From an uncultured Spirochaetaceae bacterium (GTDB lineage Bacteria; Spirochaetota; Spirochaetia; Sphaerochaetales; Sphaerochaetaceae), in assembly GCA_944389025.1 (NCBI GenBank), contig CALXKU010000006.1, positions 60,425 to 124,424 on the forward strand: a stretch of 64,000 bases of DNA, read 5' to 3'. This document shows positions 56,405 to 63,930 of the stretch, piece after piece. The position numbers and the translations under genes were made by a program. The notes beneath the pieces are model-generated. The model did no database searches, was not told the origin of the DNA, and saw only the letters and a list, made by a program, of their open reading frames with translations. Position 1 is the stretch's first letter. Each line of letters starts with the position of its first letter.

Positions 56405-57568
56405 ATGGATTACTTTTATGAACTCTACGCATCATACATCCTCAAGCACGCTATCGAGCTAAGTAAGGATGATGTTCTCTCAATAAATACCGAGGAGAAA
56501 TTCGTTCCATTTGCAAGACTTCTGGCTTCAAAGGCAAAGGAGATAACGGATAACGGCTCCTATCTTGTCATCATTGAGAACAAGAAGGCTAAGGAGGCTG
56601 TAGAAATCTTTTCCGATTATCTGATTGAGAAGAGTCCGACCGTGTTCATCCATCTTCAGGGAAGGGAGGAGGAACCCGATTTTGAAGAGGGGAAGATTTA
56701 TAGTGCAAGAGAGGCTCAGCTCTTTTTCCACTTGGCCTCCCCCATTATCCTTCCAGAGGCGGAGGTCTGTTTCTTAACGGTACCCATGCCTGATATCAAC
56801 TGGGCGCAAAGCCTCGGAGAAGAGCTTAACGAGAAGAATCTTGTCGCCATGATCTCCGACTTTCTCGAACTTGAGAACATTGATAGCTATCAGAGCTTCA
56901 GGGATGCCCTTGAAATCGACTCGTATGACAAGAGGAACCTCTCTTATCACAAGGGAAGAAGAGCTCATCTTTACACTGATGACGGAATGACCGACCTCTA
57001 TTTCAGTTTTGCCGATAACAGCGATTTCAAATCGCTAGTTTATGAGACGAAGAAGCAGAGGAAATTCATTCCACACCTCTTTTCCTCCTCATATTTCCGT
57101 GCCATAGACTTCAGAAGCGCGGAGGGCCATGTTGAGACCCGTCTTCCATACCGCCTCTTTGGGAAGACCATATACAGCTCATCTTTCGAGTTTGAGAACG
57201 GCAGGATCAAATCATTTTCAGCAAGTGATGAGGATGCGAAGAGGATCATGGCATACCTCAAGCAGGATGATATGGCAGGAGCTCTGGCAGAGATAGAGAT
57301 AACGGAGACTTTTGCAAGGATTGCAGATATAGAGCTGTTCAGCTACCCTGAGTGGGACAAGCTACGTGGCATAGTACTCACCCTTGGAGCGCCAAGAAGC
57401 GAAGCTGTGGCGTATAGTGATGAGGACGAGGCGATAAGAAACGGAATCGCAGCATCACTTTTCACACTCTCCCTGTCTCTGGGAAGCTCTGATATAACGC
57501 TTGAAATAATTGATGATGGGAAAGAAGAGATTCTTTACTCTGATGGAATAATAGAAGACTATCAGTGA
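56405..57568 (+). CDS. M29 aminopeptidase-like protein, probably lacking metal ligands
   Basis: The 387-residue protein starts at the ATG at 56405 (MDYFYELYASYIL); the extension to 56369 lies beyond the TATAAT. The overall order follows M29 (thermophilic) aminopeptidases, notably GHVETRLPYRLFGKTIYSSSFEFENGRIKSFSA near 230-260 and GALAEIEI near 285. The metal-binding motifs are altered: the usual P-T-E-E-V-F-T is replaced by HLFSSSYFRAIDF, and the D-E-N...H-I-A-x-G region reads RNGIAASLFTLS. It may be an inactive or repurposed homologue. Its 3' end overlaps coaX by 7 bp. Confidence 0.7.
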   Translation: MDYFYELYASYILKHAIELSKDDVLSINTEEKFVPFARLLASKAKEITDNGSYLVIIENKKAKEAVEIFSDYLIEKSPTVFIHLQGREEEPDFEEGKIYSAREAQLFFHLASPIILPEAEVCFLTVPMPDINWAQSLGEELNEKNLVAMISDFLELENIDSYQSFRDALEIDSYDKRNLSYHKGRRAHLYTDDGMTDLYFSFADNSDFKSLVYETKKQRKFIPHLFSSSYFRAIDFRSAEGHVETRLPYRLFGKTIYSSSFEFENGRIKSFSASDEDAKRIMAYLKQDDMAGALAEIEITETFARIADIELFSYPEWDKLRGIVLTLGAPRSEAVAYSDEDEAIRNGIAASLFTLSLSLGSSDITLEIIDDGKEEILYSDGIIEDYQ

Positions 57569-58326
57569 TTGAGTGATGCTATGAGCTCAAGGCCCCTGAG
57601 AGTATGGAATCCGTCTACGAATTCAAAAAGGTCTATCAGGGGGCTTATTACCTTGCTCAGCCCTCCTGTTGCAAGTACTACGATTTCCTCTTTCAGCTCA
57701 CTTTCGGTTCTTCTTACAATCTCCTTTACAAGACCTGCGTAGCCGATCATTATTCCGCTTCTTACGCTATCCATGCTGTTGCGCCCAAGGACCGAAGATG
57801 GCACCTTGAGCTCAACCTGAGGAAGCTGAGCGGTATTTGAGAAAAGAGAATTGACCGCTGTAAGAAGTCCGGGCGCTATAGCCACGCCGAGCACCTCTCC
57901 TTTCTTATTCACCGTACTGAAAGTCAAGGCGGTACCGAAGTCCACAGTCATAACCGTACGTTCGGGATAAAGGTGATGAGCATATGCAAGATTACACAAA
58001 AGATCTGAGCCGAGCTCATCCGGGATGCTCTCCCTCACGAGTCCTGTCTCAATCTCTTTCGATACGACCAAAGGTGTGATTGAGAAAAGCCTGAATATTA
58101 TCTTCTCGATGCTGCGAGTAAGATTTGGAACGACGGAAGAAAGTATTGCACTGCTTATGCTTTCCCTCCCCACACCGCTTTCCCTCAGCAGCGTCTCAAG
58201 GATGACCATGTACTCATCACTAGTCTTCTTCTCGTCACTGTAGATGCGGAAAGTCTCCCTGAAAGCATTTCCATCATGCAGTGAGATTACGATATTAGTA
58301 TTCCCTATATCGCATAAGAGGAGCAT
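57562..58326 (-). CDS. coaX: Type III pantothenate kinase
   Basis: CoaX catalyses the first step of coenzyme A synthesis. The 254-residue protein has the ATP-binding DIGNTNIVISL at residue 6, the GSDLLCNLAYAHHLYPE segment near 105, TVDFGTALTFSTV near 127 and GVAIAPGL near 148, all typical of type III enzymes. It starts within the stop of the upstream ABC-F gene, so the two are probably translated from one message. Confidence 0.95.
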   Translation of the reverse strand: MLLLCDIGNTNIVISLHDGNAFRETFRIYSDEKKTSDEYMVILETLLRESGVGRESISSAILSSVVPNLTRSIEKIIFRLFSITPLVVSKEIETGLVRESIPDELGSDLLCNLAYAHHLYPERTVMTVDFGTALTFSTVNKKGEVLGVAIAPGLLTAVNSLFSNTAQLPQVELKVPSSVLGRNSMDSVRSGIMIGYAGLVKEIVRRTESELKEEIVVLATGGLSKVISPLIDLFEFVDGFHTLRGLELIASLNH

Positions 58327-59963
58327 CAGAGTACTACCACCTGCTTCTTACCTGCGTAAGCCTTGTCTCTTATGGCTTTAACACCCTCATCTCCGATATA
58401 GCTCTCGAAATCGGTCATCCTGTCGATGATTCCATCCGGTGTGAACTCGATGATCCTGTTCGCAATAGATGAGACGAACTGGTGGTCATGACTGTTAAAG
58501 AGAATGACTCCCTTGAAGTCTATCAGAGCGTTGTTCAGCGACTGGATTGCCTCAAGATCGAGATGGCTTGTAGGCTCATCGAAAATAAGGCAGTTCGCCC
58601 CTTCAAGCATCATCTTCGCAAGAACGACACGCACCCTCTCCCCTCCCGAGAGAACCTTGCAGTTCTTTAGCGCCTCATCACCGGAGAAAAGCATACGGCC
58701 AAGGAATGAGCGGACATATGTGTCATCATCCTCCTTGCTGAACTGCTGAAGATAATCGGCAATGCTCTCATCATCCTTGAACATCCTGCTGTTATCTTTC
58801 GGGAAATATGACAGGGAGGTCGTAACACCCCAGCTGAACTCCCCTTCGTCAGGCTCAATCTCTCCGGAAAGTATCTGGAAGAGCACAGTCTTCGCATTAT
58901 GATTCGGGCCTACGAAAGCGACCTTGTCCGTCGGATTTATCGTAAGTGTGAGATTGTCTATGATCTTTTCCCCATCGATGGTCTTTGAAAGGTTTTTAAT
59001 CTCAAGGGCCATCTTTCCGATCTCTCTGTTCGGTTTGAAAGCGACATAAGGGAATCTTCTGCTGCTTGGTTTGATATCATCAATAGTGAGCTTATCAATG
59101 AGCTTCTTCCTGCTTGTAGCCTGTTTTGCCTTGGCCACATTCGAGCTGAAGCGCTGGATGAAGTCCTTGAGCTCCGCAATCTTCTCATCCCTTCTTTTCT
59201 TCTCATCCTTCATCTGTTTAAGAGCAAGCTGACTGGACATGTACCAGAAATCATAGTTTCCAACATAAAGCTGAATCTTGCCGAAATCTATATCGCAGAT
59301 GTGTGTACATACAGTATTGAGGAAGTGTCTGTCATGGCTTACTACGATAACCGTGTTATTGAAATTCTCTAGATAATCCTCAAGCCAGTGAATTGACTCA
59401 AGATCAAGGTGGTTCGTAGGCTCGTCAAGAAGCAGAATGTCAGGATTGCCAAAGAGGGCCTGAGCAAGGAGGACGCGAACCTTGAGGTTATCCTCGATTT
59501 CATCCATCCTCTTATCATGGAGGCTCTGAGGAATTCCAAGACCGTCAAGCATCTGCCCAGCATCGCTCTCAGCTTCCCAGCCCCCGAGCTCGGCAAACTC
59601 CCCTTCAAGCTCTGCCGCTCTTATGCCATCTTCCTCACTGAATTCGGCCTTAGCGTAGATCTCATCACGCTCCTTCATCACATCGTACAGTTTCTTATAG
59701 CCCATGATGACCGTATCAAGCACTCGGTATTCATTGAATGCGAAGTGATCCTGGCGGAGAGTAGTAAGACGCTCTCCAGGAGTAACGACGACCTCTCCCG
59801 TATCCGGCTCAATCTCACCAGAGAGAATCTTAAGGAATGTCGACTTACCAGCTCCGTTGGCTCCTATGATGCCGTAGCAGTTGCCCGGAGTGAATTTTAT
59901 ATTTACTTCCTTGAAAAGTACCTGTGTTCCATATGAAAGACTGACGTTCGATGCTGTAATCAT
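58326..59963 (-). CDS. ABC-F family ATPase (YbiT/YkpA-like)
   Basis: ABC-F proteins have two ATPase domains and no membrane part; they act on the ribosome. The 545-residue protein starts at the ATG at 59963 (MITASNVSLSYGTQ) with AGGTGAG upstream. It has Walker A GANGAGKST near 36, ILLLDEPTNHLDLES near 180, the inter-domain linker with SNVAKAKQATSRKKLIDKL, then GPNHNAKT in the second Walker A, where the usual G-K-S/T is changed to A-K-T. CLIFDEPTSHLDLEA follows. The linker matches the YbiT/YkpA subgroup. It is co-transcribed with coaX. Confidence 0.93.
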   Translation of the reverse strand: MITASNVSLSYGTQVLFKEVNIKFTPGNCYGIIGANGAGKSTFLKILSGEIEPDTGEVVVTPGERLTTLRQDHFAFNEYRVLDTVIMGYKKLYDVMKERDEIYAKAEFSEEDGIRAAELEGEFAELGGWEAESDAGQMLDGLGIPQSLHDKRMDEIEDNLKVRVLLAQALFGNPDILLLDEPTNHLDLESIHWLEDYLENFNNTVIVVSHDRHFLNTVCTHICDIDFGKIQLYVGNYDFWYMSSQLALKQMKDEKKRRDEKIAELKDFIQRFSSNVAKAKQATSRKKLIDKLTIDDIKPSSRRFPYVAFKPNREIGKMALEIKNLSKTIDGEKIIDNLTLTINPTDKVAFVGPNHNAKTVLFQILSGEIEPDEGEFSWGVTTSLSYFPKDNSRMFKDDESIADYLQQFSKEDDDTYVRSFLGRMLFSGDEALKNCKVLSGGERVRVVLAKMMLEGANCLIFDEPTSHLDLEAIQSLNNALIDFKGVILFNSHDHQFVSSIANRIIEFTPDGIIDRMTDFESYIGDEGVKAIRDKAYAGKKQVVVL

Positions 59964-60035
59964 AGCGCTCACCTACATTTTAATTTATAGCCCTGTAAAT
60001 ACTATCAGAAATATCCGTATTTGTATATTCAGGCA

Positions 60036-60063
60036 CAAAAAAAGCTTCCACGAAGGAAGCTTT
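60036..60063 (-). terminator. Terminator at the left border of the phage region
   Basis: On the minus strand AAAGCTTCC pairs with GGAAGCTTT (9 bp, 5-nt loop) and is followed by a run of T. It faces genes arriving from the right. Confidence 0.85.
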
Positions 60064-60239
60064 ATAGTTCCTAGGGGAGCATATTAACGTTTTCTTCCTT
60101 GTTTAATCAAGATATAGCATCCATAATCATCTAAATTTTCCATCTCATCCAAAGATAAATATGAAGATAAAACATATTTTGGTACAGAAATGGTACACCT
60201 GATACATAAGATATTTATTCGTGATTTGAGAGAATATAA
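60064..60239. other. Left junction of the phage-derived region; no gene assigned
   Basis: On the minus strand an open stretch of about 58 codons ends at a TAA near 60095 (last residues CYILIKQGRKR) but has no good start; it may be the 3' remnant of a gene cut by insertion. TTGGTACAGAAATGGTACACC near 60179-60199 contains GGTAC twice and is a candidate attachment core. The window lacks the other end, so neither can be confirmed. Confidence 0.35.
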
Positions 60240-60293
60240 GGTGCAGGTGGCTTCATGACTTTAATCAACAAGGAGGTTACTACCACCTGCACC
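60240..60293. repeat. 11-bp inverted repeat flanking a 32-nt loop
   Basis: GGTGCAGGTGG (60240-60250) and CCACCTGCACC (60283-60293) are perfect complements. The structure follows the last leftward phage gene by 5 nt. No T-run follows on the minus strand directly, but the strong stem could stabilise the 3' end of the message. The loop contains AAGGAGGTTAC, which resembles a strong ribosome-binding sequence on the + strand. Confidence 0.6.
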
Positions 60294-60298
60294 AACGG

Positions 60299-60850
60299 TT
60301 AAAACATCCAGCCTATGCCAGCACGAAAAACAAGATCATCCATCGAAAAGCTCCTCAGATCGGCTAGACTGGAGCCTAGCATGTAATCCGCTCCTGCTTC
60401 CAACATCAATGAGTTGCCTACTCTCGATCCGATAGTTAACCCTACCCCGTATTCAGGTAAAGCATTTTCAAACCCCACAATTGCGTCTACCATCAGATAG
60501 GCTTTCGACCCGCTTTCATCCTTCATTCTGGAATTCTCTTCAGAGAGCGCATCGATAACGGCATCCTTCTCTATGGATGTCACTCTAAGAGCCTCGTAAT
60601 CCTTCTTGGCAGCTAAAAGCTCACTCTTCAGAGCCTCCATCTCCTGAGCCGTCAACGATTCCGAGGGCTTTATCAAGATGCTCTCCAGCACTTTCCCAGA
60701 GTCTGTCCTCTGCCCTCCTTCCGGGGCTTCCGGAACCGACATACCTATAAGCGTTTTTTCCGGAGATCCTGTCGCACGCCCTGGAAAGGCCCAGAGCGAG
60801 AAGGACACCACCAGCAACACAAATAAGAATATCCCTGATTTTCTGCACAT
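60299..60850 (-). CDS. Secreted coiled-coil protein with barrel-like C-terminus, phage region
   Basis: The 183-residue protein starts at the ATG at 60850, with AGGAGG 6 nt upstream. It has a signal peptide (FLFVLLVVSFSLWAF, cleavage near residue 22), a coiled coil (about 65-115, SLTAQEMEALKSELLAAKKDYEAL) and a C-terminal stretch of alternating Gly/hydrophobic residues (GVGLTIGSRVGNSLMLEAGADYML) ending in Phe, like an outer-membrane strand set. An i-spanin-like or outer-membrane role at lysis would fit the holin context but is an inference. Its first 76 codons overlap another open frame (60621-60848, GTG start). Confidence 0.7.
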   Translation of the reverse strand: MCRKSGIFLFVLLVVSFSLWAFPGRATGSPEKTLIGMSVPEAPEGGQRTDSGKVLESILIKPSESLTAQEMEALKSELLAAKKDYEALRVTSIEKDAVIDALSEENSRMKDESGSKAYLMVDAIVGFENALPEYGVGLTIGSRVGNSLMLEAGADYMLGSSLADLRSFSMDDLVFRAGIGWMF

Positions 60851-61404
60851 CACTTACCTCCTGTTATTCTGCGTATGTAGGCACGGCCGTCTTCAGCCTT
60901 GTCATTGGCCCCAGCCTTTTCCGCCTCCTCGACTGTCATGGCCGTACCTTTTACAAGACAGAGCGGAGAATCAAGATTTGGTGTGCCACCGAGCACATCA
61001 TCAACAAACCTGTAACGCAGAGTACGTTCCAGGCTGGAAGAAGTCCTCTGTTTGGCAACCTCCTTACAAAACCTCGTACCGAAAGCCATGAGCAATCCAA
61101 TACACATGACCGACAGCCATAAGGAGACCCATCCCCATGTGGTTGCTAAAACAGCACCTAGCCAGCCTCCCGCGGACAATGCTATGTAGATGGTTATCTG
61201 CCACATCTCAGGAGCATAGTCTTTCAATGAGAGATGATAGGCTACCCGTGCCAGCATTCCGGATACGGCCGCACCGAAAAATCCGAAGAAGATCGCATAA
61301 AGCAGACTCTCATCAAAAGCCAGTCCTGATACCATTGCCGCGATGAGGAATCCTGAAATTGCGGATAACAGATAGATTAGAACCTTCTTTTTCAATACGG
61401 ACAT
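60850..61404 (-). CDS. Phage-region membrane protein of unknown function
   Basis: The 184-residue protein has four likely membrane segments in the first ~110 residues (IYLLSAISGFLIAAMVSG; YAIFFGFFGAAVSGML; ITIYIALSAGGWLGAVLATT; WLSVMCIGLLMAFG) and a soluble, charged C-terminal tail. GGAGG precedes two adjacent ATGs (61407, 61404). It overlaps the holin-like gene upstream and the coiled-coil gene downstream, so the three form one operon. I recognise no family. Confidence 0.7.
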   Translation of the reverse strand: MSVLKKKVLIYLLSAISGFLIAAMVSGLAFDESLLYAIFFGFFGAAVSGMLARVAYHLSLKDYAPEMWQITIYIALSAGGWLGAVLATTWGWVSLWLSVMCIGLLMAFGTRFCKEVAKQRTSSSLERTLRYRFVDDVLGGTPNLDSPLCLVKGTAMTVEEAEKAGANDKAEDGRAYIRRITGGK

Positions 61405-61862
61405 CATGAAGCCTCCTTCTTCTTAGCCTTGGCTTTTTTGAAAGCACCATGGGCTATGTCGTAGATGATGAACGAGAATCCAGTGTATATGATTCCGTTC
61501 CCGATGCCATAGAGCAGGACTCTTACCAGTCCTCTCCATGATGCCACCTCGTACTGCAACCATCCGAAAATGAATCCGACAGCCATGTACATGGCAAGAA
61601 GCAGCACGGGAAGAGGTGGCAACCATTCCGGAAGCTGCATGCGTTTCAGCCAGTATCCAGCAGTCATGACAACAATGATCCATATTGCCATTGCCGGATC
61701 CAGATATGAAGCAAGAAGCTTAAGGATGGAAAAAATTGGTGCACCCATAAAACCCTCCTCCAACAGGATTTTTATGAACGTCAGAACAGCCGATATGAAT
61801 GATAGTATGGGAGCGAACACTCCCTTATCCCTATTGTCCATGTCATCTTTTTCTCCGCTCAT
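61404..61862 (-). CDS. Holin-like phage membrane protein
   Basis: Holins open the inner membrane at the end of phage infection. From the ATG at 61862 the protein has 152 residues; ATGs at 61898, 61841 and an earlier start at 61988 are in frame, and no site stands out. Membrane segments cover most of it. The stretch KRMQLPEWLPPLPVLLLAMY followed by GIGNGIIYTGFSFIIYDIAH matches the pattern of Hol44-type holins (P-x-W-L-I-P ... G-x-x-x-G-x-x-x-x). The C-terminus is Lys-rich, as usual for holins. The gene is first of a leftward set of three and divergent from the recombinase. Confidence 0.65.
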   Translation of the reverse strand: MSGEKDDMDNRDKGVFAPILSFISAVLTFIKILLEEGFMGAPIFSILKLLASYLDPAMAIWIIVVMTAGYWLKRMQLPEWLPPLPVLLLAMYMAVGFIFGWLQYEVASWRGLVRVLLYGIGNGIIYTGFSFIIYDIAHGAFKKAKAKKKEAS

Positions 61863-61943
61863 AAGCTCAAGTCTAGAGGTGCTCTCATATAATTGCATCT
61901 GCACTAGTGCGGGATTCGCACATGCTGAAAAGGAGCTATAACT

Positions 61944-62711
61944 ATGGAGAAATTCAAAGCGTGGATGAGAAGAAACGGTCTCAGCCAATCAACAATATCA
62001 AGCTATATCAACACTCTGAAATTGTATGAACATGATAGTTTTAAATGGACCTTTGAGGATGCTTGCAGATGGAAGGAAATACAGATGAGAACTCATAAGC
62101 CGGGAACAGTCAATATCAGAATACATGCCTTAAACAAATACGCTGAATACAGCAAGACTAGATGGCGATTGAAACCTGTGAAAGTGCAGAATCAGCAGTA
62201 TGTGGAAAACCAGCTTACCATGGCTCAGTACAACAAACTGCTATCATGTCTCTATGAGGATGGTAACCTGAGATGGTGGGTAGCTATAAAAGTGCTTGCA
62301 TCTACAGGAGTCAGAATAAGCGAGTTTTTACAGATTAAGCTTGAGGATATTAAAAGAGGTTATGCGGATGTCTGCGGAAAAGGCACTAAGTATCGCCGGG
62401 TTTGGTTCCCGTCAAAGTTGCGGCAAGAGGTACTGTCTGAATATCACGAAGAGGGATATCTACTGCCCTATTCTGATGGTGTGATCCGTAAGAGATTGCA
62501 TGCTTTCGCAAGAAAATACAAACTACCTAAGGAACCTTTGCACCCTCATGAGTTTCGTGCATTTTTCGCACGCAATGTATATGAGAGATGTAAGGATTTA
62601 AAGTTTCTCCAAGACTTACTCGGCCATGCAGATGTAAAAACTACGATGAGGTATCTGCGTAAAACCAGCAAAGGAATAAGTAGAAGGATAAGCAAAATAG
62701 TTACTTGGTAG
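61944..62711 (+). CDS. Compact tyrosine recombinase, probably of the shufflon type
   Basis: The 255-residue protein has an N-terminal SAM-like core-binding domain and a catalytic domain with the full set of residues: Arg 124 (TGVRISE), Lys 147 (GKGTKY), His 202 and Arg 205 (HPHEFR), His 228 (GHADVKTTMRY) and the nucleophile Tyr 237. AAGGAG lies 8 nt before the ATG. It lacks the long N-terminal arm-binding domain of most phage integrases, as in Rci-type enzymes. Its stop codon overlaps the first of two 15-bp repeats that start tail-fibre segments, so a role in switching tail fibres is likely; a role as prophage integrase is the alternative. Confidence 0.9.
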   Translation: MEKFKAWMRRNGLSQSTISSYINTLKLYEHDSFKWTFEDACRWKEIQMRTHKPGTVNIRIHALNKYAEYSKTRWRLKPVKVQNQQYVENQLTMAQYNKLLSCLYEDGNLRWWVAIKVLASTGVRISEFLQIKLEDIKRGYADVCGKGTKYRRVWFPSKLRQEVLSEYHEEGYLLPYSDGVIRKRLHAFARKYKLPKEPLHPHEFRAFFARNVYERCKDLKFLQDLLGHADVKTTMRYLRKTSKGISRRISKIVTW

Positions 62712-62724
62712 AGACATTACTGGA
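62710..62724 (+). repeat. 15-bp candidate crossover site, copy 1
   Basis: AGAGACATTACTGGA encodes R-D-I-T-G and marks where the tail-fibre segment begins. The second copy at 63925 differs by one base. Flanks on the left of the two copies are unrelated, as expected if exchange occurs here. Confidence 0.7.
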
Positions 62725-62958
62725 TACATAAAGGGAGACCGCATTAACAGAGGTTCCTCAAAAGCCTCCGGAGCATTTTCTAGCAGGTCAATAAGCGGTT
62801 CATCCGGAGGTGCTGGAGGTTCGACATATTGTTCTGATTCGACGACTAACTTCGATGCAAATGCTGGAGATGATACGACCAATCCGATGGCGGGTCACGC
62901 AACTGGAACAGACATACATCCATATAGCATCAGAGTGTTATATCTTATTGCCTATTAA
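62710..62958 (+). pseudogene. Tail-fibre C-terminal segment without start codon (silent cassette A)
   Basis: An 82-codon frame runs from the 15-bp repeat to a TAA, with an in-frame TAG just upstream and no start codon, so it cannot be expressed alone. It reads RDITGYIKGDRINRG..., a Gly/Ser-rich middle, TTNFDANAGDDTTNPMAGHA and ends SIRVLYLIAY. This is the collar-like C-terminus of phage tail fibres (family pattern R/P-N-I-T-G, then F-D-A-x-x-x-N-P, then P-x-S-I-x-V-x-x-x-I). It is best explained as an alternative receptor-binding tip that is joined by recombination to an expressed fibre gene outside the window. Not on any list of long frames because it has no start. Confidence 0.82.
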
Positions 62959-63009
62959 ATAGGGTTACTATAAGATTGAAATATCAAAGATGTTTTATGG
63001 AGGAGCAAA

Positions 63010-63594
63010 ATGGAAGCTTATTATTATTCGGGAAAGACAGGCGAATATATTTGTGTACTCTATGCGATGGAAGATCCTGAAGTAGAAGGGAGAGTCATAA
63101 TGCCACCAGACACAACATTGACACCGCCCCCGGAATGCGGAGAGAAACAGGTAGCTGTCTGGGATGGAGAAGCATGGGCAATCAAAGAGGACCACAGGCG
63201 GCATATGGATGCCACAGGGCATTACGTAGGAGGCACTCCATATTGGCTCCCCGGGGATACTTGGAAAGATGAGCCAAGATACATGACCACAATAGGGCCG
63301 CTGCCGGAAGGCGCCACTACTGTATGTCCAGAGAAAACTGAGCAGGAAATTCAGGCTGAAAACTTGCAGAACACAATATATGAGTCCGAGGCATATCTCA
63401 ACTCCACAGATTATCGCGTGCTCAAATTTATGGACAAGTACATAAGTACACATCCCGAGGTCTTGGCTGAATTCGAAGCTGAATATCCTGATACGCTCGT
63501 CAAGAGGCAGGAGGCACGAGATAAAATCAATGGTGCTCAGGCTTCAGCGCAGATCGCTGGTATAAATCTTGACGAGCAATATCTGTTGGTTTAA
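63010..63594 (+). CDS. Tail-fibre assembly chaperone
   Basis: The 194-residue protein has GGAGGAG 5-7 nt before its ATG. The N-terminal half (YYSGKTGEYICVLYAM..., WDGEAWAIKEDHR) and the C-terminal LNSTDYRVLKFMDKYI...LVKRQEARDKIN follow the phage tail-fibre assembly (Tfa/Caudo_TAP) pattern. Such chaperones are specific for the fibre tip encoded just upstream, here cassette A, and move with it in switching systems. It implies that each alternative tip carries its own chaperone. Confidence 0.88.
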   Translation: MEAYYYSGKTGEYICVLYAMEDPEVEGRVIMPPDTTLTPPPECGEKQVAVWDGEAWAIKEDHRRHMDATGHYVGGTPYWLPGDTWKDEPRYMTTIGPLPEGATTVCPEKTEQEIQAENLQNTIYESEAYLNSTDYRVLKFMDKYISTHPEVLAEFEAEYPDTLVKRQEARDKINGAQASAQIAGINLDEQYLLV

Positions 63595-63930
63595 TATTAA
63601 GATAGAAAGAGGCACTGCCGATAGACGGCTGGCTTCTGAGACCGCTATTTCAAGCGGACATGTTTAAAAACTTAGAATCCGCCCTCAATGCTTGCCAGAG
63701 CCGGGGCGGTTATTTATGAACAGAAGAATTGCAGTAACAAGTGAGAGAACCTTAGAGGTCAAATCCACGAGTTGCAAAACAACATCCAAAACCATATAAG
63801 CTCCTTTAGATTAAGAATCCATGAAGCCTATACAGGCTCCAGTGTGTAACAACTGGAAGCCAACCGCCTACCGTTTATAGCAGTGCCGCTGATAGTATAG
63901 CTGAGAGTGGGAGGTGAGACAACAAGAGAC
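63595..63930. other. Structured region between cassettes
   Basis: No long frame is present. Short inverted repeats follow one another: GCCG/CGGC near 63620, CCGCT/AGCGG near 63640, CCGCCC/GGGCGG near 63680-63708, AGCCT/AGGCT near 63825 and CCAGT/ACTGG near 63840. A small minus-strand reading frame lies within it. Confidence 0.5.
63685..63795 (-). CDS. 36-residue hydrophobic peptide
   Basis: On the minus strand an ATG with AAAGGAG 6 nt upstream begins a 36-codon frame with one membrane segment (VVLQLVDLTSKVLSLVTAILLF) and a basic tail (NNRPGSGKH). A GC-rich hairpin that takes in the last codons is followed by ATTCTAAGTTTTT, terminator-like. Size, single helix and structured leader resemble type I toxin peptides or small phage holins. 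It could also be chance; the ribosome-binding site is the main support. Confidence 0.45.
   Translation of the reverse strand: MVLDVVLQLVDLTSKVLSLVTAILLFINNRPGSGKH

Noticed and set aside
62616..62882. An 88-codon minus-strand frame opposite tail-fibre cassette A
   Set aside because: It is antisense to the end of the recombinase and the Gly/Ser-rich fibre segment, giving a Pro/Glu-rich mirror sequence without family features.
62995..63453. A 152-codon minus-strand frame opposite the tail-fibre chaperone
   Set aside because: It is a shadow of a well-supported gene and lacks a ribosome-binding site.
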